Shown here in pieces: positions 32,130 to 43,527 of a DNA stretch of 64,000 nucleotides. The notes beneath the pieces are model-generated. The model did no database searches, was not told the origin of the DNA, and saw only the letters and a list, made by a program, of their open reading frames with translations. Position 1 is the first letter of the stretch. Each line of letters begins with the position of its first letter. The translations under genes and the position numbers were made by a program. This DNA comes from Rhizoclosmatium globosum (Eukaryota > Chytridiomycota > Chytridiomycetes > Chytridiales > Chytriomycetaceae). The stretch covers positions 248,001 through 312,000 of the forward strand of contig MCGO01000034.1 of NCBI GenBank assembly GCA_002104985.1. Direction: 5' to 3'.

Positions 32130-34168
32130 TCATAACCCTGAGCAACGTTGAACTGTCTGTTTCCCTCTTGCATATTCCTTGTGTTTGCAACACCTACAAA
32201 GGGTTATGCGAGTACGTTCGAAAGATGAACAAACCTTCACCCGTAATACTGTTCGTGCGCTCACAAGTTTCGTTGTCTTCAATACCATCTCCCATGCTAA
32301 TGGAGCCAAGGTACTTTGTACGACATGCACCATCGTGAGCAAAGGCATGCATAACAGGAAAGACTCCCAGATAAGGAATGAACCAGCGATTTGCATTCTG
32401 TGGAACAATTAGATGAGTAGATACGAAAATCAACAACCTTTAAATGAGGAATTAGTTGACAGATGATGTCATATCCAAATACAAGTTGTATGGGGCGCTT
32501 TTCCAATGGTACAGTTTCATTTCGGAATTTAAAAATGGAGTCTCCACTCTTTTCCATCACAGGTCGCTCTTTTAACCAATCTAAATCAATTGGTCCTTTC
32601 AAAGGCAGAAGTTCCTCTGGTAAACTGGTAACTAGACAGGCGGTTGTTGCATATTGTAATCCTTCCCCCGACTAATATCTAATTAACTAATAAGCTATCA
32701 CCAAATAACAATCATTGGCTCACTCATGACGTTCTTGGTTACTTCATGTCAGCAATTCCAGAAAAAAATCCCGGAAACTTCCAATCGTGTTGACTTCAGA
32801 GCAGAGAAATCATTACCTGCTTTAAAGTTGCTATCGCAACCAGTAGCATCCTTGCTTGCAATATACTTCACAGGATCAATGAAGTATTCTTTGCAAAAGT
32901 CAGGAATTCCGTAGTTTCCTCCTCCTCCTGATCCAACTGCTAACTTTTTGGTGCTGAAATGGCCATCACCAACCTTTTATCAATATAAGGTTAATCATTG
33001 AAGTTGGTTTATAAATGAAAAGGATTTTACCCGATGTTTAATGCATCCATACACTTTTGATGGCGAACCGCTGCAGGGACACCTTGTTCGACCTGCCCCA
33101 TACTCAATCACCAAATCTTGGAAAATGTGGCCATGAAACAATCGATTCTGAATTAATTGATATTGAAGAAGTGCATTCAAATAATGCTTCAATAGTGTCT
33201 TCTGATCTTTGCCGTCAATCTCAGGAATCTGACATCGCATACTAGCCTGATTGGAAAGATGCTGATCCAATTCACGACTAGCTATTTCAAAGAGTTCAAT
33301 GCTAAATGCATATGCTGTACAGTATTTAGATTTTGTTGTGAATGCTAGAACAGTCCCTGGTCAAGAATAGTTGCTCGCCATGCAACCATTTCAAAGCAAA
33401 GTCAAAGCCTCCGAACGTATTTGACATCTTCGAATTGAAATAGTGGCATTAAATCCAGTTCCAAATACTCGAACTTGATTTTGGGCCAACTCGGCATCTT
33501 GACAACACCCCAACTCCATTTTGACTCCATCAAACACAGTTTTTTCGTTGGATGCAGTGCGTATATCTGTGTGAAACTCGCGATTCATGTGTGCTCGAGT
33601 GTGAGATTCGCAGAAGAGATTGGTTCGTCGAGAAATACAAGTCCAACAACGAAATATGGTTGGTAGGCTGCAATGATTGCACAATTGGGTTGAATCTATT
33701 GTTGGATCCATCATTCCAACTCGTGCTGAGACTAATTCATCTCGATGAGCCTCCCAGTCAGCGTTCTGTTTTTCCTGCGTCCGCGCGTAGTCAGATTTAA
33801 TGTAAGGCGACTTTGAAGCTTCAAAAAAGGAATCGCTGCTGCCACTTTGCTGGATTTCTGTGGCTTGTTGGAGAGCCTCGAAGAGTTGAGCCTCATAGTC
33901 CTTCTGCCAAGTTTCACTGCCGTTCGTCTCCAGTGTTTTCGCATAAAGAAGATGATGTCGTTGTTCGCTTTTGTGGTGAGCTGGTGAATATTGATCCCGA
34001 ATCAATGGCCTCGGCGGAAGTAGCTGCCATCAAAGCCTGTACTCTCGCTACAGTTTCAGCTGAAACTAACACTTGTTCCTCTGATGGCGCTGGCGCAGAT
34101 ATAGCTTCGTTCAAGTATGCCATGGCAGTAGCGTCAATATCATACTTCCTATTCTTTCTTCGTGGCAT
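32130..34168 (-). pseudogene. KDZ-family transposase, broken
   Basis: Minus-strand pieces in order: MPRRKNRKYDIDATAMAYL (ATG 34168), a CxC-type Cys/His cluster (CNHCSLPTIFRCWTC, then LFCESHTRAHM), FSIELFEIASRELDQH, CPCSGSPSKVYGCIKHR, TGCDSNFKAGNDFSALK, a block ending FFWNC-stop-HEV, VFGYDIICQLIPHL, and VMHAFAHDGACRTKYLGSIS with GDGIEDNETCERTN. These match the order of KDZ transposases, whose core includes NFKA, C-R-H-E, YD-x-x-C and H-x-x-x-H-x-x-x-C blocks. A frame change near 33955 and the TGA in place of the CRHE arginine show it is dead. Confidence 0.65.
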
Positions 34169-34471
34169 AGTTGTTCACAGCTGGATTGTCAACGGGGGGG
34201 AGTTGGGCTGAAAAATTTCAGCTATCCCCAAAGATGGGGCTGAGCAAATTCACCCCAAAACTGTGCGCAAGGTGGGTTGTTTGATGTGGCCATTTGAAAC
34301 AAAATGAGCAGATCACCAAAACAAAGTAGCAGATTCCACCTGTCAGCGCAAATTTTTGGGTTGCTAACCAGGTATCACATATAAGGAAAGAATATAGGAG
34401 CATCCACTTTTATTGAATAACATCAGACTTTAATAAGAACAGCTGGAAATAAAGGAATAACATCAGGAACA

Positions 34472-35110
34472 ATGCCAGTTCCTGGGATAGAAGGACTAAA
34501 GGACAAGAACATAAGTGACGCCCCAGAACCCCAATCTGCAGCAATAATACCTATTCCACCCATACCTTCCGCAGCAGAACCACTGATAACAGCAACAAGC
34601 AGTACAGCTCTCTTTCAACTTCCTTTCCCTCCGACATCACACACAGCCACAAACGCTGCAACAGCTCCAATGCGGATTCCCACTCACTCTAACTTCCACA
34701 ACACTACAATACCACCAGGTAGAACAAGAACCCATCCATTACTTCAGGCTACCAACTCCCTACCCCTTCCAATAACCCCGATCTCTTCTCAGACATTTCA
34801 ACTCCCCATTCCAGGCTCTCCACAAACCCAACCACTCCCTCATCAGAAGCAAAACAACGCGCAGCCATATCTGAAAACACGCACCCGCTCTTACACGGCC
34901 CCATACTCAGCCCCATCTGCACCTTCAACTGGAACAGTCCCAAGTACTACATACTCTGCAACACAAAACGACGGTGGAATCCAAGAGTTTGGATTCAATG
35001 TTGCGGGCCCTCACACGGAGCGAGTGTTCAAGTGTCCTGTGGAAAACTGTGATCGTAGTTTTAGGCGATATCACGATTATATGCGACACCTGAAGAGTTT
35101 TAAGCATTAA
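34472..35110 (+). CDS. C2H2 zinc-finger protein, single finger (copy B1) with new N-terminus
   Basis: 212 residues from ATG 34472. From residue 14 (ISDAPEPQ) it matches copy A1 at 3043 with few changes, including the C-terminal finger ending HLKSFKH. The first 13 residues (MPVPGIEGLKDKN) come from sequence outside the repeat. The DPMRIDFL motif and the original promoter were not copied. It may be expressed from a new promoter, or it may be a 5'-truncated pseudogene with a fortuitous start. Confidence 0.65.
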   Translation: MPVPGIEGLKDKNISDAPEPQSAAIIPIPPIPSAAEPLITATSSTALFQLPFPPTSHTATNAATAPMRIPTHSNFHNTTIPPGRTRTHPLLQATNSLPLPITPISSQTFQLPIPGSPQTQPLPHQKQNNAQPYLKTRTRSYTAPYSAPSAPSTGTVPSTTYSATQNDGGIQEFGFNVAGPHTERVFKCPVENCDRSFRRYHDYMRHLKSFKH

Positions 35111-35610
35111 GGAGGTGGAAGAAAAGTCTGTAGATGTGGTATATATGTGGAGAGAGCTGTAAATTAGAAAATAGACAATGTGCCATAAATAAGAATTTTT
35201 GAACGTGAGTGTTAAGTGGCTGGATCGTTGATCGTTTTAATGTTTTGCAAGAGTGACAAGGAACAGTCAGCATCCCAAAGAGTCGTTGTCGTCATACGTT
35301 GGCAAGATTTCCTGTTATTAAATATTGATGAGAAAATGCATTTGGGGCTTCGTTTCGCGCAGCCTCTTGAACGGTTATCTGATCTCTTCAGCCCCATTGA
35401 CAACTGTATTATTGGAGTGCTCGATAACATTGCAACCTAAACACGTTCTTCAATCAAAAACTGATAATTTTCAAAATGTAAATGTAGAGCAGTGGCTTAG
35501 ACACTTCCGCAATGCCGCCGGAGTGGCAGTGCTTCTTTCCACTTTGACAGAAAAAATGACAATTCCAATATTTCGTCAGAAAACTATTATCAATACACCA
35601 CTCGCACAAC

Positions 35611-36183
35611 ATGTCCAAGAAGCCAGCTCTCTCCGTCGACCACCTCGTCTTTATAAATCAACGCCGAGATTCTTGCACAAGTGCCTCTCCGACCATGACT
35701 AAACTTCCAAGCCCGACAACACCTTTGAATCCAATGAACATTTCATTTTTACTAGACGATGAAACATTGCAAGAGATCCAGCCGGCAGAGCAACAAGCAC
35801 CTGCTGGCGGCCCACTCCGAAAAACAGGGGTCTTGTACATAAAACCACGTCCAAGATCACGACCCACCTCTAAAAAGACGTCACCCCCATGCACAACCGC
35901 ACAACAAATGAACCAGTTCCGTGCAATCCAAGTCGTAACCTCTGAATCAGCACAGCCACAGTTCACGATCTCCATAAACAATACGCCGCTGCAAGCACCT
36001 CTGCTCCTTCCACCCCTCTCTTCAGCCCTGCGGCAGCATGACCATCCCTCTACGACAGCACGCATCAATGTTGCGGGACCATTTATTGAAAAAGTATTCA
36101 AATGTAGCATTGGAGACTGTAACCGTGACTTTCGGAGGTACCATGACTTGATGAGACATTTGAATTCGTTTACACATCGGTAG
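35611..36183 (+). CDS. C2H2 zinc-finger protein, single finger (copy B2)
   Basis: 190 residues from ATG 35611. It is nearly identical to copy A2 (4272-4832) and differs by a four-residue insertion in a Leu/Pro stretch (APLLLPPL) and a few substitutions. It keeps the N-terminal NPMNISFLLDDE motif, the INVAGPFIEKVFKC lead-in and the finger ending HLNSFTHR. Because the whole gene and its 500-bp upstream region were copied, it is likely functional and regulated as copy A2. Confidence 0.8.
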   Translation: MSKKPALSVDHLVFINQRRDSCTSASPTMTKLPSPTTPLNPMNISFLLDDETLQEIQPAEQQAPAGGPLRKTGVLYIKPRPRSRPTSKKTSPPCTTAQQMNQFRAIQVVTSESAQPQFTISINNTPLQAPLLLPPLSSALRQHDHPSTTARINVAGPFIEKVFKCSIGDCNRDFRRYHDLMRHLNSFTHR

Positions 36184-36397
36184 TCGATATATTTCTTTCT
36201 TCGTTCGTAGAAATAAACCTTTGAATTTGTTATCCCATTTCCATTCGCTGCAAATTGATTTTTTTGAAAGCGACATTCGAAATCGTATGAGTCGTGATTC
36301 TATAACTTGTGAAGCTTAACAATCTTAAGAGCAGCATTGGAGAGTTACAGAGCTTTCAAATGCAAAAGGGGGTTCTATTTGTAGCAAAACGCTCTAT

Positions 36398-36456
36398 GTA
36401 CCAACGACCTTGAGGTTAACAGCCCCACGCTACTACCAGCTGAGCCAACCGAGCGC
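36398..36456 (-). pseudogene. tRNA-Asn(GTT)-like fragment, copy B
   Basis: Same fragment as 5048-5106, carried along in the repeat. The A box and anticodon arm are unchanged, and the T loop and 3' acceptor strand are again absent. Confidence 0.55.
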
Positions 36457-36626
36457 TGATATCTGACCGAACGATGCGTATATGATACCAGGCACTAGTT
36501 TTCACCTTAATCTCGCCATTTGGCTGCAAATGACGACAACAACGGAAAGATGTATGATAAATCTATCCGAAAAGACTGAAACGTATATTAGAACGACGGC
36601 GGATTAGACAAAAAAGAAATTGTCAA

Positions 36627-37698
36627 ATGTCGGATAGCATAAAGCACACTGTCACTGGTCTCGCTTGCGCCTCAGTGTTGGCTCTGGGCGTCCTTCCTTT
36701 CGCGAAAGCCCTTTTCGAAGGACGATCTTCTCTGTTTCGTCGAGTTTCTGTAGTTGCGATTGGGTTGGCGGTTTTGTCCCATATCCTGACGGTATGGATC
36801 GAATCTGTTCCGTTGTGGACCTGCAGTTTGTAAATAATCTAAAGGTTTTAATTAGTGTGCATCGTATTGGGAAATAACAGAAGAGGGTTTGACGATGGCC
36901 GATTATGAAACTGGGACAAGTTTTACGTCGTCGCCAAAAACATTCGTTTTGCAGACTGGTGGAATGGCGTTGCTGTTTTTGTCGGAGTATCTTGGTTCGT
37001 TCATTCGCGATTCTCGTCCTATCTAATTCTTTGTTTAGTTCTTGGCCTTCTACTCCACAGCTTCTTCGAATTAGCAAATCTTTCTGCTTTCGTGACGATA
37101 TTAAAAAAATTAGAGTTACTGATTCTAATAGTTCTTGCATCTGCTTGGATCACGAGCATAGTTGGATTCATTGTAAATTGGAACAACTCAGATCTGTTTG
37201 CCCCTTTCCTTGCCATTGTGTAAGAGAGACATACACCTCCATGCTCTAACATACGTATAGACCCGTAATAACGGTTTTCGTATACGCCGCTGTGGCTTTT
37301 TCTTGTGGATATTTGGTGGTGAAACATGCCTCCCTTTTGCAAAAGCATTTTCCGAGCGGAAACGAGTTCCTGATCATTCGCAACCGAGTTTTAGCATCCG
37401 CTGTAATGCTAGGCCATGTCAATATTTTGGTCATAGCAGGGTTTGGTGCAACAGAATGGCTTGATAACGATCCAACGCAAACAGAAGAAGGCGCCTTGTT
37501 GGGTGCTATTACAACATTCGTATTTACTCCAATTGTATTTTGGGTCACATTTTATTTCATGTGAGTTTATGTTTTTCCGTTTTGACACTTAATCCATTTC
37601 GAAGGATGGTTTTGTGGAACATTTCAGACGTGGATAAAGGCAGTGTGATCAAGGCAGTTGCAACCACATCAAACGAAGCTCTCTTGCATGGAATTTAG
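36627..37698 (+). CDS. Seven-transmembrane protein, family copy 1
   Basis: Five exons (36627-36791, 36856-36994, 37039-37219, 37261-37560, 37605-37698) join in phase across introns of 41-64 nt and give 292 residues. Seven hydrophobic segments are visible at roughly 8-27, 37-55, 85-112, 125-147, 153-178, 200-224 and 237-262. The loop after segment 2 carries CASYWEI and ADYETGTSF, which align with CAAYWQI and ADYETNATF of the next gene at the same intron position. The fold could be a GPCR-like receptor, but no known class motif was recognised. The TAG stop follows a short charged tail. Confidence 0.7.
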
Positions 37699-37798
37699 TT
37701 TTATGCCTTGAAAGACACCATATTATTGGGTTGGACTGGGCGATCCCAAAAAAAGAAAAATCCTCATTTCTTTCCTCTGAACCCAACATTTACATCAA

Positions 37799-38773
37799 AT
37801 GGGCCTCTCTGACTCTACTGCCGACATCATCGTCACTGTGTTGACTGTCGTTTCCATCCTCGCATTGCTCTCCTTGCCATCGCACAAGACGCTTTTGCGT
37901 GGCCGTAAGCACATTCATTGTGGACTGTCTGCAGTCACTCTTGCCATCCTTTCACAGATCTTTACCGTGAGTGTTTGATAAATGCCTTATTGTAGCAGCA
38001 ACTGATCAATAATAACATCAAATGTTGGGCCAGTGTGCAGCTTATTGGCAAATCGCAAAGGAGAATACTGTCGCTGACTACGAAACGAATGCGACCTTTG
38101 ACAAGAACAAGTTGACGATTATCCTCGGTGCCATTGGTGTGGTTACTTTGTGGATCGCTCAGTTGCAAGGTAAGGCCACGTGCTTGTTTTGTGCAAATTG
38201 AGTGAGACAGTGTTTTGAGGCTGACACTTTGGGCCAGTTGTTGGGCTTCTCATCCACCGCTTTTCTGAGTTCCATCCTATCTCAAAGTCAATTATCCACT
38301 CAAATGTTGTCACTTTTGGCTCCATTGCTTTCTGGACTGTCGCGATCCTTGTCTCAATTGTTGGACAGTGCTACTACTGGACCGATGCAAACACATAATA
38401 TGCCACATTCGCTGCTATTGGTAGTGCTGTCCCGCTTATCGTTTACATTGGTATCGCCATCTTGTCCTCGATTGGAATCAGGAAGCACTCTACCCAACTT
38501 AAATCCCAGTTCGCCAACGAGGCCTCTTTCGTCGCCCAAAAGAAGAGAGTTCATAGTGCTGCATTCTTTATGGCTATTTCTCCATTTTTGATTGTTGTGT
38601 TTGGGGCCATTACTCTTGCTTTCCAAGTCGGTGTTGACAAGTTGACCGAGTCAGCTGTTGCTGGTTTCGCTGCCAGTGCTGTTTCTACTCCAATTATGTT
38701 TGGAACTGTTTTCCACTTTGTTCGCGAGTTGGAGGTTGTGCTGGGTGCCGGCCCAACTACCAAGGGCGTCTGA
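37799..38773 (+). pseudogene. Seven-transmembrane protein, family copy 2, with one in-frame stop
   Basis: Exons 37799-37966, 38034-38169 and 38238-38773 join in phase, with the first two introns at the same places as in copy 1. The frame has 280 codons but is interrupted by TAA at 38396-38398 (WTDANT-stop-YATF). After it the protein continues with three more membrane segments and a conserved-looking tail. A single CAA-to-TAA change, a sequencing error or a very recent loss would explain this. The later two introns of copy 1 are missing here. Confidence 0.65.
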
Positions 38774-39057
38774 GTCTCTGAAATGGACTCATTAATATTC
38801 TTTTCTCTTTGATACGTCATTGCGGTTTAATAGTAGATTTTTTATCGCCTCATGCTTCTTTTTTCAACGAATCTTCCTATGTTCACATCATCGTCGGCAA
38901 AATTGCGACCGAGAAAGTGGCGAAACTCTTAATGTTTGTTTAGCGCAGAATTCAAGTCCGACTCCGCTGTCCGGCGTTGCTCTTGCACCAGCTGTCAAAA
39001 TTGACACTCCGATTTAAAAACAAAACTCGCTCCAAATCACCACAACTGCCGCCGAGA
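38774..39057. other. Intergenic, promoter of the lectin-like gene
   Basis: About 280 bp with no coding frame. It is AT-rich in its first half. Confidence 0.4.
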
Positions 39058-40866
39058 ATGAGATTTGCTCTTCTCCTCCTCGCGTTTGGGGGAACGTTTG
39101 TTGTTAGTCAGTCGTGGGCGGCCTTCAATACTGTGGCCCTCCAGTCCTTCTTCGCCCAAGTACCAGCTTGCACCCCGAAGCTGCTCACGGAAGTCTACCC
39201 CTTCAGCAACCCTTTGGTGCCATTTGATGTTCTGCGAATCTGTACTTTGGATACCAATCTGTTTGGATTGCAGCTGATTCAAAACATGAATGCCGTTGTC
39301 GAAATCACGTGCAACGTGAATCCAAACTTGTTGCCGGGCGTTCAACAAGCAGTTAAGAAGTGTATTTATTTGGTCTTTGAGACAACTCGTTAAACATTGA
39401 GCTAGGTTAATACAATGTGGCCAATCATTTGCCAACCTGCGCCACCAGTTGTTGGAAACAATCCTCCAACGACAACGACTAAAACAACAACAACGACGAC
39501 GAAAACGGCGACTACAACTACAAAGACTACAAGTACGAGTACAACAACTAAAACTACAACCACGTCGACCACAACTTCGAAGACAACTACAACCTCCACT
39601 AGTACAACCACCACATCTACAAGCACTACAACGAGTACGACCACAACTACAACACCCACAACAACTACTTCGACTTCGACTTCGACAAGTACAAGTACAA
39701 GCACAAGCACAAGCACAAGCACAACCTCAACAGCCACAACATCCACTAGTACTACCACTGAAACCACAACGACTCCAACAACAACCACTTCAACAAGTAC
39801 TAGCACTTTGACGACAACAAGCTCAACAAGCTCAACTACTTTAACAACATCAACTTCCACTTCGACGTCCACCAGTACAACAACTTCGTCAACAACCACT
39901 TCAACATCATCGACGACAACCACAACTACACCTGCAGTCACATCAATTCCACGTTCTCTCGCGGTATTTTACAAAGGCGTTCCATATATTGCAGCTCCGG
40001 TGAATGGATTGGCTGTCGGCGGGACATCCGTCGTCCTCAACACTTATTCGGACAAATCAAAATTCAGCTTCAATTCTTCTTCATTGAAGCTAATCTATTC
40101 CTCGACCCCGACTCTTTGTCTTGGGGTTCCAAACACGGTTCAATCTGGTGCGGGATTGGTGTTAAGGGATTGTCTGAGTTCCGGAGCTCTTCAATGGAAA
40201 CTTGGGTCGGGCCCAATCAGTCCTATCACGGCGCCGTCTCTGTGTATTGATAAGAGTCGGGCAGATAGAGCGAATGCTGGAGATGGTATTGGCCTTTGGG
40301 CTTGTAATGGGGGCTGGAATCAGAATTGGACGTTCTATGGAACAGTCAGTCCAACTACAACCACGACGACTACTTTAACCACTTCGACGACAACATCGTC
40401 CTCGACCACAACCAGCACGACGACATCAACGACCACTACCACGACGACAACTACAACTAGAGCTGCTCCTACAACGATCTTTAAGAGTCTGGCTGTCATG
40501 TACAATAATGTGTATTATGCTGCAACACCAGCGACTGCCGTGAATCTCGCACCGCTTGCTTTGGGCCAGGCCGTCGACACATTGCTCAGTCCTTCCAAAT
40601 TTGGACTTGATAACCTCAATCGTCTCGTCTCTTTTGAAAATAAGACTCTCTGTATCGCATCGAAGGGCGGATATCCCCTACTGCTCGCTCCCTGTCAAGA
40701 CTCAAGCGTCATTACTTGGGTTTATGATGATATCTTCGAGTTGAAGCCAGCCAATCAGCCAACAATATGCATGGACAAGAACCGAGCTGATCGAGCGAAA
40801 GTGGGGGACGCGATTGGTATTTGGAGTTGTAACCGTGGTTGGAATCAACAGTGGTATTTTGTATAA
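39058..40866 (+). CDS. Secreted Thr-rich protein with two ricin-B-like modules
   Basis: Two exons, 39058-39351 and 39406-40866, give 584 residues. A signal peptide (MRFALLLLAFGGTFVVSQSWA) leads into a Cys-containing domain of about 90 residues with VPACTPKLLTEVYPFSNPL and FGLQLIQNMN, ending PIICQP. Then comes a Thr/Ser tract of about 160 residues, a module with TLCLGVPNT, SLCIDKSRADRA and LWACNGGWNQNW, a second Thr tract, and a second module with ICMDKNRADRA and IWSCNRGWNQQW. Modules ending in W-x-C-N..WNQ-x-W resemble ricin-type beta-trefoil lectins. It is probably heavily O-glycosylated and extracellular. Confidence 0.75.
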
Positions 40867-41312
40867 GCCATGCAACTCTCTCTGCATTTATTTATGAATC
40901 TCTTTCTCTTTCTCGAAGCATTCACCTTATATATTTTTCTCAGCTCTTTTAACTCGCAGTGCCGTATTAAAGTCTCATTTCTCCGTTATTTCATGATTTT
41001 ATCCAACTTATTTTATAACAGTCCAGAACATCTAACAGAACTGATTTAATTCTAAGTCGCCGATCGGACGGCGGGCAAACAAAGCCTTCGCTTGACAATC
41101 TGTTTGTCGTAGCTTTTCAGCAGATTGAACACTTTTTTCTCGTACGCATATGATCCATATTATGGTCATAGACAGAATATAAATTTCGCGTATCCATCGG
41201 TTCTAGAAGTTCAGGATTGAAGTCGCTGTTGTGTGTGTTTCGGACTTGTAAAACAGCTGTCAAAACCTTCAAACATAAACAACAACCAACTCACACCATC
41301 TCATCATTTCGC
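40867..41312. other. Intergenic, no gene seen
   Basis: Holds the 3' end of the first lectin-like gene and the promoter of the second. A TATAAAT-like sequence lies near 41178. Confidence 0.4.
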
Positions 41313-43373
41313 ATGACCACAATCAAAGTTATGCTTTCGGCTTTCGTGTTCATGAGCGTTGTTCGCGCTGCTTCCTGGTCCTCATTCAACACGAACGCCC
41401 TCCAATCGTTACTCTCTCAATTGCCTCCCTGCACCCCGAAACTCTTGACCGAAGTGTACCCATTCAGCAATCCACTGGCTGCCTTTGATGTGGAGAGATT
41501 ATGTACTATAGATCCAAGTCTGTTTGGATTACAGTTGATTCAAAACATGAACCCTGTTGTCGACGTTTCATGTAACGTGAATCCAACTTTGTTTCCTGGA
41601 ATTCAGAGCACGGTAAGACGCGTCTTCTTGCATAATTTAGCGTCTTTGGCTAACTGTTCAACGTAGGTTCTCCAACAATTGCCTATTATCTGCAGCCCAG
41701 GTGGGAATCCTCCAATACCTGCCCCAAAGACAACAACAACTACTACAACCACAACTACGACGACAACAACTACTACTACTACATCGACTACTACCACAAC
41801 GACAACAACGACAACAACTCCAGCCCAAAACCCATCACCACCCGGATGGATTGCTCTCCAAAACCTCGATTATTCATGGAACGACTTGGGCTCTCAATCT
41901 CCACTCTCCCCCTCCGCATGCACAACTCTCTGCTCAAACACGCCATACTGCCTGGCAGTCGTCTACTCCCCATCAAAAAGTATCTGCTGGATGAAGAGCA
42001 AACTGGGAACAGCATCTTCAGCGTCCGATCGAGTCGTATACCTGCCCGTCGGCGGAACAGCACCTGGCGTAGATTTTAATGATAACGAACTTGGGTCTAT
42101 GAGCGAAATCACGCTTCAGGAGTGTCGACTACAGTGTGAAAACGCGATTGGATGTGTTGTGATTGTGTTTTACGCGAGTAGTGCAAATTGCTCGATGAAG
42201 ACTGGGGTTGGTGCTGGGTTTGTGAATTCTGACGCTACGGTTGCTGTTCCTGGTGTTTTGAATGTCGCAACAACGACGACAACTACTACTACGACTACAA
42301 CAACAACTACTTCAACTACCACTACGTCTACCACTACTTCGACAACCACATCTACCACAACCACTACAACAACAACTACGACTACAATAGCAGCTGGAGA
42401 CCAAACCCCATCTCCTACAGATGTCCAATGGGTTGCTTTGCAAAACGTTGACTTTCCCCAGAACGACATGGGTTCTCAAACTCCGCTAACCATTCAAGAT
42501 TGTGAAACTCTTTGTGAACAAACTGATTCATGCATTGCAGCGGTATATTCTCCATCTCGGAACCAATGTTGGCTCAAAAAGTCTCTTGGTCGTGCCTCCG
42601 TCGTCCCTGACCGCGTTGTACTTCTTCCAAGTGGCGCGACAGCTCCTGGTGCAGACTTTACCGACAATGAAATTTCGTCTGCTTCTTCTGGATCCATCGA
42701 AGACTGTCGCACTTTGTGTGCCAACGCAAATCAATGTGTTGCAGCGGTGTACTACGCGAGTGGAAGTACCTGCTCGCTCAAGAGTGCACTGGGTGTTGGG
42801 TCTGTGAATTCAGATGCGACAATTGTAATCCCTTCTGCCGATGCATCAGCCACAGACACGACCACCACAGTCATGTCGTCTCCAACAACTGCGAGCGACG
42901 CGAATCTTGGCTCTCAACTGAAGTTTATGCCAATCTCTATCGTCTATCAAGGAATATACTACACCATCATCCCCGACTCAAGTAAAAACCTCGTTCTTGG
43001 TGCATACTCTGAAAATCAGGTCTCGAGTTTCGCGCTTGACAACCATAACCGACTTCGGTACGGTGGAAACCTCGACCTTTGCATCGCAGCCACTTCGGTT
43101 TCTCCCGGACAATCCTTGTATTTGGATCAATGCAGCAGCAACAACGCCTTGACTTGGGGGAGGGAGGCAAATGAGTTCCGCCCAGTCTCGATGACTCGTG
43201 TGTGCATGGACAAGAAGTTTGGAACATCTTGCAATCAAGGTGACTCCATCTTACTTTGGAGCTGTCATGATGCCTGGAATCAGCACTGGATGTTTGGATT
43301 CCAACCAAAGAAGACAGTGAAGCGGTCCTTCTTTGGCTTTTCTGAACCTAATTCTTCATTCTTCTCTTTCTGA
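41313..43373 (+). CDS. Secreted Thr-rich protein with four PAN-like modules and one ricin-B-like module
   Basis: Two exons, 41313-41612 and 41667-43373, split by a 54-nt intron at the same place as in the gene upstream; 668 residues. ATG 41313 starts a signal peptide. The first domain is clearly paralogous (CTPKLLTEVYPFSNPL, FGLQLIQNMN). Then a Thr tract, two PAN/Apple-like modules (WIALQNLDYSWNDLG, CTTLCSNTPYCLAVVY; ECRLQCENAIGCVVIVFY), a second Thr tract, and two more such modules. A single ricin-like module follows (RVCMDKKF, LWSCHDAWNQHW). PAN and ricin modules bind carbohydrate or protein in other organisms; binding here is inferred. Confidence 0.75.
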
Positions 43374-43527
43374 TCTGTCTCTTTCTCTCTCTCGCAGTCT
43401 TTCATTTCTCTAGATTTGCTTTTATGTACTGGCAAATGAACTTATTTATTCTCCATTCGTTTCTTAACCCAATATCGACATTACAAACCTCCATTTCAAA
43501 GAAATCTCCCCACAAACAAACAACCAA

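Larger units (their letters stand above)
34511..36587. repeat. 2.08-kb direct repeat, copy B
   Basis: Second copy of 3175-5236 in the same orientation. It begins inside the open frame at 34472 and ends just upstream of the 7TM gene at 36627. It carries two zinc-finger genes and the tRNA-like fragment. Confidence 0.95.

Noticed and set aside
39402..39941. 179-residue Val-rich minus-strand frame
   Set aside because: It is the complement of the Thr-rich tract of the lectin-like gene. Similar shadows occur at 41603-41797 and 42170-42469.
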